Source: Anisodus tanguticus (lineage: Eukaryota; Streptophyta; Magnoliopsida; Solanales; Solanaceae). From it: DNA of 64,000 nt. Positions 11,054 to 21,506 of this stretch are shown here, piece by piece; position 1 is the first letter of the stretch, and every line of letters begins with the position of its first letter. The translations under genes were made by a program, and so were the position numbers. Under the pieces are notes generated by a model. The model searched no databases. It was given only the letters and a program-made list of their open reading frames with translations, and was not told the origin of the DNA. The DNA lies in NCBI GenBank assembly GCA_034509755.1, contig CM067557.1, forward strand, positions 10,950,001 to 11,014,000. Reading direction: 5' to 3'.

Positions 11054-11209
11054 ATGTCTCTGTGTGACCTATAGGTCACGAATTCGAGGCGTGTAAAAAA
11101 TCATTAATGTTTGTGTTAGGATAGCTTGTCTACATCACACCCCTTAGGGTGCGACTCTTACTCGGACTTTTATAATGCAGGATGCTTTGTGCACCAAGTT
11201 GCCTTTTTT
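11054..11209 (+). mobile_element. 5'-truncated tRNA-derived SINE (SolS-like)
   Basis: Contains a B-box-like segment (GGTCACGAATTCGAGGC), the block CTACATCACACCCCTTAGGG, and a 3' end TTTGTGCACCAAGTTGCC with a T run. It is flanked by an exact 11-bp target duplication AAGCCAGAAAG (11043-11053 and 11210-11220). The A-box region is missing, so the copy is truncated at its 5' end. The family name is from recognition only. Confidence 0.75.
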
Positions 11210-11220
11210 AAGCCAGAAAG

Positions 11221-12301
11221 CTCAACATATATAATGCTTCTGCAATTGTGTATATCAAGATTTCATTCATATTTTTCGATATTTTGTACACTCCAAAGTG
11301 AAATAGTCATAGGTATGACTTACTATGCACTAGGATATCTTCTTCTATGATGGAAATTTCTGTGTATGTTTTCTGTATTATACCATTTTGAAGCCTCTGT
11401 TGTCATACTACCATATTATTAGTGCTTGGGAGATCAAGATATTCTAGAGAGAACAAGTTCTTGGAAATATTGAAAAATGAAGAATGGTGGCAGCATAATT
11501 GGATCTATTCTTTGGAATGTTTCTTGATTTTTTTTATGATGAGATCGAATAGATTTGGATAGGGCCCTCACATTGTCTCAGTTTTTTTTTATTTTTAAAA
11601 CCTTTTTGGCATTGTTGTACCACTGTGAGCAGTAAATATAATGTTTTATATATGGTTGCTGAATTGGCACACTTCAATATTGAACTAAAAAGGATAAATG
11701 CGCAGCACTTTCATGGACACTTACTACCAATTATAGTACATATCTAAATTTTATCAGTGACGTCTTACCCTCTCTACTTGTCTATAGTAAAACTATAACA
11801 ACCTAGAGACCTAGCAAGTCGTGGGAAATTCTGGATTTTCCCACTGCTTTCCGACGGCTTTCTCTGTCGAAATTGTTGATATTTTTGTTCTACAATTTAT
11901 TTGGATAAACTCCATACTCATTTGGTTTAAGGGATAAAGTTTGATATTGCTTTGGTTAATGTTTGGTTTGTAGTTTGAATTATGTATAATTAATTTAGAT
12001 ATAACTTAATATAAGGTGTATTATTTCATACCATTAATATCATGGGATAATTTATCCATATACTATAACTTATTATTCATGAATAAAACACCAAAAACAA
12101 ACAAAATTAACCTTGTCTTTTTCCTAGAAGCCTATGAAGGTCAAACATTCAAGGATATTTTGCTTTTTAATTTTAAAGAAATTATAATTATTTTTAATGA
12201 TACCGTTTACATTCATTTTACTGCATCGAACCAATTTCCTACAAGAATAATCCTAATTCCTACATATTATAGTCCTTATTTATTGTCTTTGAACTGAACC
12301 A
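11221..12301. other. AT-rich intergenic stretch
   Basis: No gene or element identified. The last five bases (AACCA, 12297-12301) are one target duplication of the adjacent TRIM. Confidence 0.5.
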
Positions 12302-12475
12302 TGTTGGGCCAATAAAGCCCCAGACACTCTTACATGGTGTGATATTGTCAGTTTTAAGCCAAATTTGTACGTTTTTTTTCAAAATGCCTCACACCATTAA
12401 GAATCCTACACTTTATATGTAGGTTCTTTTTTCCTTTCCACTTTCGATGTGGGACTTTGTTCGCACACACCAACA
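12302..12475 (-). repeat. TRIM 3' LTR
   Basis: Begins TGTTGGTGTGTGCGAAC on the minus strand next to the polypurine tract. About 174 bp, clearly homologous to 12732-12906. Confidence 0.9.
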
Positions 12476-12486
12476 ATCTCCCCCTC
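12476..12486 (-). other. TRIM polypurine tract
   Basis: Minus-strand GAGGGGGAGAT directly precedes the 3' LTR TGTTGG and would prime plus-strand DNA synthesis. Confidence 0.8.
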
Positions 12487-12715
12487 GAACTAAGTTCCAC
12501 AACCCATCACCAGTTATGGGCTAATTTCGAGATTAATTGTGTGTCACCCACATCATCCTTCAATATTTATGGCCATTAAAGTCCGTTGCTACTTTGTTGT
12601 GTAAGCGTCTTCAATCTACCGGTAAAGGTATTGTACCGGCCCAATAGACAGGGAAAGGCACTAAGTCGGGCCCACGCCACACTCCGCCATCTTCATACTT
12701 GTCCCTTCAGACCAT

Positions 12716-12729
12716 TGGCTCTGATACCA
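12716..12729 (-). other. TRIM primer binding site
   Basis: Minus-strand TGGTATCAGAGCCA, complementary to the 3' end of initiator tRNA-Met, two bases after the 5' LTR end. Confidence 0.9.
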
Positions 12730-12731
12730 GT

Positions 12732-12906
12732 TGTTGGGCCAATAAAGCCCCAGGACACTCTTATATGGTGTGATATTATCCGCTTTGTGTCAAGCCCTCA
12801 TGGTTTTCTTCAAAAGGTCTCACACCATTAAGAGAATCCTACACCTTATATGTAGGCTTTTTTCCATTCCTGTTCCGATGTGACACTTTATTTGCACACC
12901 CCAACA
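12732..12906 (-). repeat. TRIM 5' LTR
   Basis: Begins TGTTGGGGTGTGCAAAT on the minus strand and ends GGCCCAACA next to the primer site. 175 bp. Confidence 0.9.
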
Positions 12907-13192
12907 AACCACAACCCTTTAAAAGGATAATTCAGAAGAAGATCATGACTTGGATCAAATAGAGAAAGTCATAAAAGTTGGGGCGCCTTATTTGTTCGTT
13001 CCACTTATGTCCATTTTTTTCTAAAATATTTAACTAATAACCAAGATAAAAACACTTCAGGATTCTCTTATTCCGCTTCTCTTCTTCTCCTTCTTTATCT
13101 CATAGTAATGACCATTTTCCAATCATAGATTTAACATATTCAATGAACCCAACACTTGAATTGAATAGCCTTACTATCCTAAATCTTTGACA

Positions 13193-13215
13193 CCCCCCCC
13201 CCCCCCCCCCCCCCC
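13193..13215. repeat. poly-C tract (23 bp)
   Basis: An uninterrupted run of 23 C, directly at the left edge of the degenerate tandem array. Confidence 0.95.
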
Positions 13216-13860
13216 GGAGTAGATAATTGAGATCTGATGTTAAGACTGCTTCAAGCGAACTTCAAACGCGATCGTCTAAAGTATGCACAACCACGGAGAG
13301 AACTTCAGTCATAATCATTTGAAGTATACACTGTTATAGGAGAACTCCGGCCACAATTATCTGAAGTTTTAGGACTGCTTCAAAAACATCAGAGACGCGA
13401 TGGTCTTAAGTTTAATTGTACTGTCACGAGGAGAACTTTAGTTATAATCATCTGAAGTGTGCACTGCTACAGGACAATATTAGGCATAATCGTCTGAAGT
13501 ATTTATCACCACAGGAGAATATAAGTCAAAATCATTTGAAGTATATATGCACTGTCACGGAAGAACTTCTGTAACAATATTGTTTGAAGTTAGGACTTTT
13601 TCAGGCGAACTTCATATACGTGATGATCTGAAATTTACACTGTCACAGGGAGAACCTTCAGTCATAATTGTATGAAGTATGCAAACTTCAGTCACAATTA
13701 TCTGAAACTTGTACTGCGACAGAAGAACTCCACACAGGATTGTCTTTAGTTTGCCTCTTGATTTTTTTGAAGTTTACACTGCCTCAAATTTGTAACTTCA
13801 TATGCAAACTTTAGGGACTTCAGTCATGTACGTTTAAAGTCTGTTTTGAAGTAGATAAAT
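13216..13860. repeat. degenerate tandem array with CTGAAGT/ACTTCAG motifs
   Basis: Roughly a dozen diverged units of about 45-55 bp, each built from GAGAACTTCAGTCATAAT, then ATCTGAAGTATGCACTG and TCACAG. The alternating ACTTCAG and CTGAAGT arms make each unit partly self-complementary. Spacing is irregular. No coding sequence is present. Confidence 0.7.
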
Positions 13861-16076
13861 TTGCAAAATTTTATGTTCTGCGGATATAACATAAATGGGG
13901 TATATCTGCACTTCCTCGACAAAGTTCCCTTGTCCGTCTTGGGTTCTTTTGTTTCTATACTATATAGAAGAAACACCACACAAGGTGTTTTATCGCATTT
14001 GGGTTTTTATGGGTCCAACCACTTTCAGACATTCCACTTGTCCCGTTGACTGTTTTTTTTTCCGATCTTTGTCTCAATTACCAACTTATTCGCTCACTTC
14101 CAGTGGTGCGGATTTCTTTCTCGTGGAGGATAAGGTACTATTTATAAGATAAAGTTCTCATGTCATAACTAATTAAATTATTATGTTGTCTTTAGCTATT
14201 GAATGGATATAAAGTATGTTATATTTTATAGAAAAGTATAAATAACTAAACACATCACGTGAAGGTCCACACCATTCTATGTTAGAGAAAGCATATCGCT
14301 TCGATCATCAAATCACAAAGAGTTTTGGAGGAAATAATCAAGAAAACACATAGAATTGTATCCATATTATTTATTAATAAATTTTATTTTTTATATTTAT
14401 TTTGTGATTGCAGCTTAATTTCAATACAAAAACTCAACTCATGTTGTAATATAAAAAACAAAGTAAATAAGCTGATATAATCGGTTAAAGTATACTGATA
14501 ATGATTTTTTTCATAAATTGTCAGTGTATATAAGTTAAAATCTAGTCTCTTCTGTTTCACTTTATGTGGAAGTGTCTGAGCACGGAGTTTATAAGAGAAA
14601 AAAACTTTTAAAATTGTAATCTTAAAACTTGCCATGAATTTTTTTTGTGCCATATATAAAATCATATAATTAAGGTTAAAATAGAAAGTTTTAACCTTAA
14701 ATTTCTACATAAAAAGACGTTATTCTCGTTCGGTAAATTTGAGGCGGTAGGTTAATTCTCATTATTGAAAAAGACCTTTTGTGATTTGTTTCCTTGTTGG
14801 CTTTGGACTAAAAATACTACTAATGTGATCTAACTATAATTAAATTCATGTTATATATTTTTATTGAGACATGTTATATATACATTTCCATTGATTTTAA
14901 TCTGTAGAAATTTGTGAGAAGTTATTGTTGAGTGTTTCTGAGAGTAACGTGCAAAAGAACAAGCTAGATATTTGTTCCTTGCTTAAGTTAAGTTGTTCAA
15001 GTTTAGTTTAGTTCAACTGTTTTAGGAATTGAGTTTTAACCTTCTTCTGCTTATTCTAAAAGCACCTTTTAAGGAAATCTTTTGAAAAATAATTGGCTTC
15101 AAGTGAGACTTAACTTGAAGGGGTTAGTAATAGTTGATTTTGTTCAGGAGAAAGGATTAGCATTAATCTCTTAAGATCACTGAATTATAACTTAAATTTG
15201 GCTCGTCTTGTGTTAGTGTAGTTTAGTTACATCCTACAAGGGTAGATCGTCATTTTTTACACCTTTTAAATCCGGGTTTTCCACGTAAAAGTTTGTGTTT
15301 ATACAGCATTATTTTACTCATAGCATCTAGCTGGAAATGCATCAAGAATCAATTTCATCAACTAGTTTTTGTAGGTTAAGCAAGAGTACGGACAAAATTA
15401 AGAATTCGCGAAAATTAAATACAACCAAATTTACCCCTCTTATGTCGTACAGGTGCATAAAACAACAGATAGGATATCATTGCGCATAGAATTCTCATGT
15501 CAAAACTGGTTAGATTAGTGTGTTGCCTTTAGATTAAATTCATGGAATATATGAAGTACAAAATGTCGATGCACATGGTGTTATCTTTATACAAAACATT
15601 GTTCTAAAAACTCTTTTGGTCTTATCAATGGTCACTTTTAAGTATGGGGTCATCGTTTCGTTTTGCTATTTGTTCTATACATGCACTTTCCATTGTATAT
15701 GAAAAAAAGTTGTGATCATGTAATTATTAAATAACGCCAGCTGATAAAGATTTGAATATAATCTAAACCATGGCATAATAGTATTAATTAAAGAATTTAA
15801 CTTATATACGCTAATATAGTATATATAAATAAAATTCTTTTTGTTCTTGGCAGTAGCTAGGCAACTGTAGTGTGGGTGTTCACAACAGCAAAATCTAGTT
15901 CTAAACACTTCTCCTTAATTAGAAAAAATTCAAGCAATGAGGTAAATTCCAACTTAGGTGATATGAGGGGACCAAGACATAGTTTTTGTTGATGTTGCAA
16001 ATGTTCGGTTTAGTCGCTGTTCACGCAGAATGTTGCTCTTCACGTTTCTAAAATGGCATATGGTTTGTCCAAAGTG
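13861..16076. other. AT-rich intergenic stretch
   Basis: No gene or named element recognised. Short open frames here have no domain signal. The last bases lead into the solo LTR's target duplication. Confidence 0.5.
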
Positions 16077-16535
16077 CAAGGTGTTGGAAATTTGCCTTTG
16101 GCGGGAGTTGCGACCGACCAACTTTAACGGCTTAAACACTAGTGTTACGTATGTTGGAGAATTCGGTTCTTCACACATGCATGATCTACTAAGTACGTAG
16201 ATAACCGTAGGGCCAAGAATCGTCAAATTTCATTAAGAAATGAAAGAGATATTGGTCCACGAAGTGAGGTGTTTGAAGCATGGAAAGTGTGGTATTGAGT
16301 TCAATTCTCCCACATCGGTAGAGGAAGAAAGAATTGTTGTGTATATAATACTCGAAATTGGTTTGGGGTTTGGGACCCCAAGGGGTATCCCATGTGTTTA
16401 AAGGAGGGAGGACCTAGATGTGCTTCCGTTCAAGGAAAGACCACACGCGCGCCGCCGCCGCCCGCCCGTCCGGTTCCTCGGGTCGTGGGCTGTGGGCCTT
16501 CTGATATTATCTTTTTGGGCCAGAGAACTTTGCCG

Positions 16536-16673
16536 TGTGCGCTTTGATCCCGAAGTTTCGGATGTACGTTTGGACCGAATTCTTTCGGATGTACGCTTTG
16601 GTCCCGAAGTTTCAAGATGTACAGCTTAGTCCCCGAAGTTTCAAGATGTACGAGTTTGGTCCTAAAGTTTTTC
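16536..16673 (+). repeat. about five 28-bp tandem repeats in LTR U3
   Basis: Units starting near 16536, 16563, 16590, 16618 and 16647, each of form TGTACGCTTTGGTCCCGAAG then TTTCAAGA. The related LTR at 1866-2793 lacks this array, so copy number differs between family members. Confidence 0.85.
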
Positions 16674-16874
16674 GAAAAATCAAAATTTCGACGGTCAAAA
16701 CAAAACGCCAAAGCACTCAATTCAGCCATTTATTTTGGCTGAATTACTCCTCCTATAATGGCCAATTCCGTTGGTCTTTTCACCATTTAATTTGGTGGCT
16801 TTACTACCTCCATAATGGCCATTATTTGGCCAATAATGGCTGTTATGGAGGCAGCTAAACAGCCCTCCCTCACC

Positions 16875-16882
16875 TATATAAA
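16875..16882 (+). promoter_or_regulatory. LTR TATA box
   Basis: TATATAAA followed by ACACCCCTACACC, the likely core promoter of the solo LTR, about 390 bp before its 3' end. Confidence 0.55.
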
Positions 16883-17739
16883 CACCCCTACACCATTGTT
16901 GAGAGACACAAAAAATATACTAGCTATATACACGAAAATACACAAGCAAAACAGTTTCTTCCTACACCTTCCTTGCATCATTTCTTGCTCAATATTCTTC
17001 AAGGTAGCATTTGAGTTTCCTTTGCTCAAGTGTTCCATTGCTGTTTTATCTTGGGAGACAAATTGTCCAGGACGTATAAAGGATACATACGGGGCAATAT
17101 TGTCTTAAGGACAGAGTGCCACACTCGACTCAGCAAAAAAACAGAAAAACAGTTTTTCATTTTCATCTTTGTAATTTCCAGTTTTCTAGTTGAATTGTAA
17201 TTTCAATTCTTACATTAGCAGTTGTTTGTAATTTCCGTTTCCTGCAATCCTTTGTAATACCCAACACAAGGTTCATCGCATTGATATGAATAATGCTTTA
17301 GCTTTCATATGAACAAAAAGAAAGAGTTATGCCGAAGAATAGTACATTTCATTCAAGGCAGAATGCGTCTTATATTCGGAGTGGATAATTTTACATGTTA
17401 ACAAAAGGAGGACTACATCACGGCTCCTTAAATTTGCCGTTTAAATTTTATATAACCACTCAAAACTATTTTGATTGATCACTTGAACTCATGATAAACA
17501 CTTACTATTAGATAGGCTCAAAGTTTAGAAAGTTTTTATGTGTGTTCTCAAACGTCCATTATGTAGATAGGTTAACCACATAAAATATAGTGAAACTTAT
17601 ACAAATGACTATAATTTAGGGGTTTTAAATTTGTCATAGCTATAATTTCAATATTTACAGGACATAGCTACTTTTTACTCGCTTTATTCATAAAACGGCT
17701 CATTGTATTCATAAAACGGTCTCGTTGTATTCATGAATA

Positions 17740-17920
17740 AAAAAGGCATCCCGGTGCACTAAGCTCCCACTATGCTCGGGGTCTGGAGAAGGGCCGGACC
17801 ACAAGGGTCTATTGTACGCAGTCTTACCTCACATTTTTGCAAGAGCATGTTTCCACGGCTTGAACCCATGACCTCCTAGTCACATGGAAGCAACTTTACT
17901 AGTTACTCCAAAGCTCCTCT
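17740..17920 (-). mobile_element. tRNA-derived SINE (TS-like), full length
   Basis: On the minus strand the element runs from GGAGCTTTGGAGTAACTAG (A-box region), through GGGTTCAAGCC (B box) and TACAATAGACCCTTGTGG, to AGCTTAGTGCACCGG and a T tail. Imperfect 18-bp target duplications flank it (17722-17739 and 17921-17938, starting TCGTTGTAT). It lies inside the TATTCA-rich repeat. Confidence 0.85.
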
Positions 17921-18300
17921 TCGTTGTATCATTGAATACAGTGAGTAAAAATGTATTCAAAATTCTTTTCGTTGTATTCAAGTCAAATTTATTCAACTCA
18001 ATTGTATTTACGTCAAATGTATTCAACTCAGTTGTATTCATTTGTAGCTACTTTTACATTATATTCAATTTACTGTATTTAAAAATTGGTTGTATTCAAA
18101 CAACATAAATACAAAAAAAAATTGTATTCAACTTATTGTATTTTAAGTTCGATTATATTCAAATAACATAAATACAAAAAAATAAATTCAGTTGTAATAG
18201 ACACACCAAAATACTGAATACAAAAAACTAGATACACTAAAAATTTAACAAATACACTCAAATACTGAATACAAAAAATAACAAATCAACGTGAAGAGAG

Positions 18301-18796
18301 AAGCCATCGTGAGCTCCGCCATGATGGCTTCAGATCTGTTTGTCGGCGTAGCTTAGGTGAGTAAAACGGGGAGAGAGAGCCGTCGTGCTCAACATGGTGG
18401 GTCATCCTCTGTTTGCCGGAAAAGACAGCACCACCTCCGCCACTGCTGATGACGGCGCCTCCACCGGAGATATGAAGAAAAATAGATCTGAAGATGGATT
18501 TTGCCGGAGCTCCGCCAACAATGGAGATCTGAAGAACGGGGAGAGAGAAGTCGTCGTGAGCTCCTCCGTGGTGGCTTCAGATTTGTTTGTCGTCGTGAGC
18601 TTCGGCAAGTAAAACGGGGAGAGAGAGTCATCGTTCTCAACATGGTGGGTCGTCCTCTGTTTGCCAGAAAAGTCAGCACCACCTCCGCCGCTGATGATGA
18701 TGGTGCTGCCACCGGAGATATGAAGAAAAAAATATATGAAGATGAATTTCGCCAGAGCTCCACCGACAATGGAGATCTGAAGAAAAATAATGTACC
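18301..18796 (+). repeat. 248-bp tandem duplication with coding-like composition
   Basis: Two diverged copies with a 248-bp period, e.g. GTAAAACGGGGAGAGAGAG at 18361 and 18609, and CAACATGGTGGGTC in each. It is GC-richer than its surroundings and gives overlapping open frames of 68-137 codons in several frames. No protein family is recognised, and I do not call a gene. Confidence 0.7.
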
Positions 18797-18920
18797 GTGC
18801 ATCTTTATTAATAGCTATTAATTGTATTTAACATATTAATTTTAGCTATAGGATGTAATTAATCTAATCTATAGCTACTAAATATAAATATGTACTAGTA
18901 GTTAGTTATGTCATGTAAAA

Positions 18921-19922
18921 TTTTCTAAAATATATCACCTCCTTGAATTATACGCATTAGCCTTAATAAATCGTAAAACCCCAGGTTTGTTCCTATTGAG
19001 GCTAATGAGTACAATTAAAGGAAGTGATGTATTTTATGTGGTTAATTACTTATCTACGTAATAAGCTCTTGAGAACATATGCAAAAACTTTTTCAAAATA
19101 TGAGTCAAAAGTATCTAATAGAAAAACTTTATCATGTGTTCAGGTATTCTGGGTCATATCGTAGTTTGAATATCTAAATGAAATTAACTAGCGAGTATAA
19201 GGAATTGTCAATGTATTTTGGCTTAATAAAACTACAAAATACTTGCAAGGTTCTTAGTAGGTGAGGGGACCAATGATTCATTCAATTTAGCTTGCTAAAG
19301 TCACATCAGCTTTAAGCTTAATAATTAGTACGTACCCCATAAATATCGGTACGTTAATGGTGAAGACAAAAGTTTCAGCTCCTCAAGCGTCATGTCCAAA
19401 AGTCTTGTTTAAGTAACAGTCCAGCAATGAAAACGAAGCTGAATTCATTACAGTGCATGTGACTAGAACAATCTTTCCAGCAAAATGTAATGTTAACATC
19501 GGATAGTCATCCACTTTTTATAATATAATAACAACATAATTAGTGTAATTCTATATGGAAATCTAAGGAGAGTGGTACCGGTGTACAAAGATCTTACATC
19601 TGCCTTTGGAGTTAGAGAGGTTATTTCTAATAGATCTTCGAAATGAAAAGGCTTTATACATACTTCGCCTCCAAACTTGTAACGAAATCCATTTGAAACC
19701 TACTTCAAGGGAAAAACTTTACATATCAAACCTTTCTTTAAACCATATGTGCTAGAAATAATAGAAGAATAACAGAGAAATTAAGGCTTTGAGACGTGAA
19801 AGATCAGTATCTTTTAAGAGTTATTACTTGTATATTTTTTGGGGGTTACAAGCAATTCTCTATTAGGATATAACAATGTTGGGATCAAAATAACCAATGC
19901 GTCATGCGGAAGCTATCAAAAC
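18921..19922. other. AT-rich intergenic stretch
   Basis: No gene or named element recognised. It ends with AAAAC, one target duplication of the next element. Confidence 0.5.
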
Positions 19923-20831
19923 TGAAGAGAGCTATGGAACAATAAAACAAAATGAAATAAACTAGAATGCCAATTATGTTTCCGAATGTCGGAAATTTTG
20001 TCGTCCGACGCCAGTAACAACACTTTAGCAAAACAGAAACTTTGAATAGTAAATGCAGCGGAAATTTAAAGAACACAAGAGTTTTAAATTTTTTATATAT
20101 AACTTATGATGGTCAATGACCAAATGTATTGTATATATATATTATATATAAATATACAAATTCATTTCTTTACAGATTTACAAGATAAAACGAAAAGGAA
20201 TTAAAAGTTAAAGTCGCATATGACTTCTTCCTGAAAAATATAACTAAGTAGACATAGACAACCTCTCATTACAATCGCTCCATACAAAACTAATCTAGAA
20301 TCTAAATAGCAATTGTAATGTTGGACAGAATGTTGTCAATACACTCAAGCAACACTGGTGATCCAGATTTCTGAGATGAAATCCCGAGAGTTCTCTTGGT
20401 ATTTTTACTTTCTGGTTCTGGATCTCGATTCTCTGTAGTAGCCTCTCTATTTATAGAAGAAATTCTTCCTTGAAAAGCTCATCGATCAGTTGTGAAAGTT
20501 GAAGGAAAGGTGGACTGTTGGTGGGATTGGTTGGAGACGATCAGGGAGTAATAATCTCAACAGCTTTGGCTTGATCCTCACGACAAGAAACAGGTTTTGA
20601 CTTAGTCCTCACTTATTTTTTACCAGCTCATTTTTACCTTGCCAAGTCGTTTTTACCTCATAGTAATATTTACACAAATATTACTGCATCGCGTGAAGTA
20701 AGGCAAAATCAATTCAGAAAATGTTTGTACGAATGTTGTGCAACATTTGTTCCAACATACTTGCACATTCATATCAATAATTTAGGAGATATGTTGGGTC
20801 AAATGTCACAACACCAAATCCAACATTAACA
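19923..20831 (-). repeat. 3' LTR of SIRE-type element A
   Basis: Minus-strand start TGTTAATGTTGG at 20831, after a purine-rich AAAAAAATGGAGAT tract. Ends TCTCTTCA at 19923. A CTATAAATAG TATA box lies at 20447-20456. It matches 28889-29796 with frequent substitutions near the 19923 end. Confidence 0.9.
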
Positions 20832-21506
20832 ATCTCCATTTTTTTGCCTTTCTTCACAAAACTCAATAAAATGTAAAGTTTACTTAGGATATTGTCACAA
20901 ATGTTGTCTGATATTTGTGATTAACAATTTCAAGGTCATGTTGTCCCTTAACCTGTGATGACATACAAGCAAACATATGTATACTGATTCATAGGATTAG
21001 AAAAGGAAAAAAAATATGAACACACATATCACATATCATCCAATATATACAAACCACAAATAGAAATATTCATTGTCAGCAAATATCAATATCAATCCAC
21101 TAAAGATCCTCATACATCATCGACAACAGCAATAACTCCCTCCTTGCTCATCATACAGCAGCAGAAGCTTCCAGCAGCTTTCTACTCCTGCATAACAGCT
21201 TCAACTTCCTCTGCACAGCAGCCTTTAGCTTCCTCCCCCTGCATCAGCATCATCTCCCCCTTTTTGTGAAAAAAGTAGCATCATAAATTGGTCTCTAACT
21301 TGTATCATGGTATTTCTTGCAACATCAACCTCAGAAATCTGTTGGTTTACTATTCCAATTTGACCCACAAGCCGTTTTCTAGACAATATAGATTATCTTG
21401 GACCAGTGTTGCCTAGAATATTAGTGACATTTCTGGCAACATTTTCACTTTCAGCTTTTTTCTTCCAGGGCAAGTCGATGACTCTGTCCTTGCTCTTCAA
21501 AACAGT

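Larger units (their letters stand above)
12302..12906 (-). mobile_element. TRIM retrotransposon, structurally complete
   Basis: A 605-bp miniature LTR element on the minus strand. LTRs of 174 bp (12302-12475) and 175 bp (12732-12906) both start TGTTGG and end CCAACA. A primer site and a polypurine tract occupy the correct places in a 256-bp non-coding interior. The target duplication AACCA is intact (12297-12301 and 12907-12911). With no proteins of its own, it depends on another element's machinery. Confidence 0.9.
16082..17266 (+). mobile_element. solo LTR of the left-edge copia family
   Basis: A 1185-bp LTR starting TGTTGGAAA and ending TACCCAACA. It is flanked by an exact target duplication CAAGG (16077-16081 and 17267-17271), with no internal region attached. 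It aligns with the LTR at 1866-2793 on the opposite strand. A solo LTR with matching duplications is the expected product of recombination between the two LTRs of one insertion. Confidence 0.9.
17590..18920. repeat. TATTCA-rich non-autonomous repeat, unclassified
   Basis: Begins with ACTTATACAAATGACTATAA and contains many TTGTATTCAA / TGAATACA units (17700-18290), then a GC-richer tandem duplication and an AT-rich end. The left end matches, in reverse orientation, the sequence near 40930-40970. A TS SINE has inserted into it. I cannot assign it to a superfamily; boundaries are approximate. Confidence 0.5.

Noticed and set aside
12586..12831. 81-codon plus-strand frame
   Set aside because: It lies entirely within the TRIM interior and LTR, which are non-coding.
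17850..17870. Possible tRNA gene suggested by a B-box match
   Set aside because: The B box belongs to a tRNA-derived SINE with target duplications; no cloverleaf is present.
18385..18821. Several overlapping open frames on both strands around 18385-18821
   Set aside because: They arise from a 248-bp duplication of GC-richer sequence. Frames on both strands are open and no domain is visible, so a gene is not supported.
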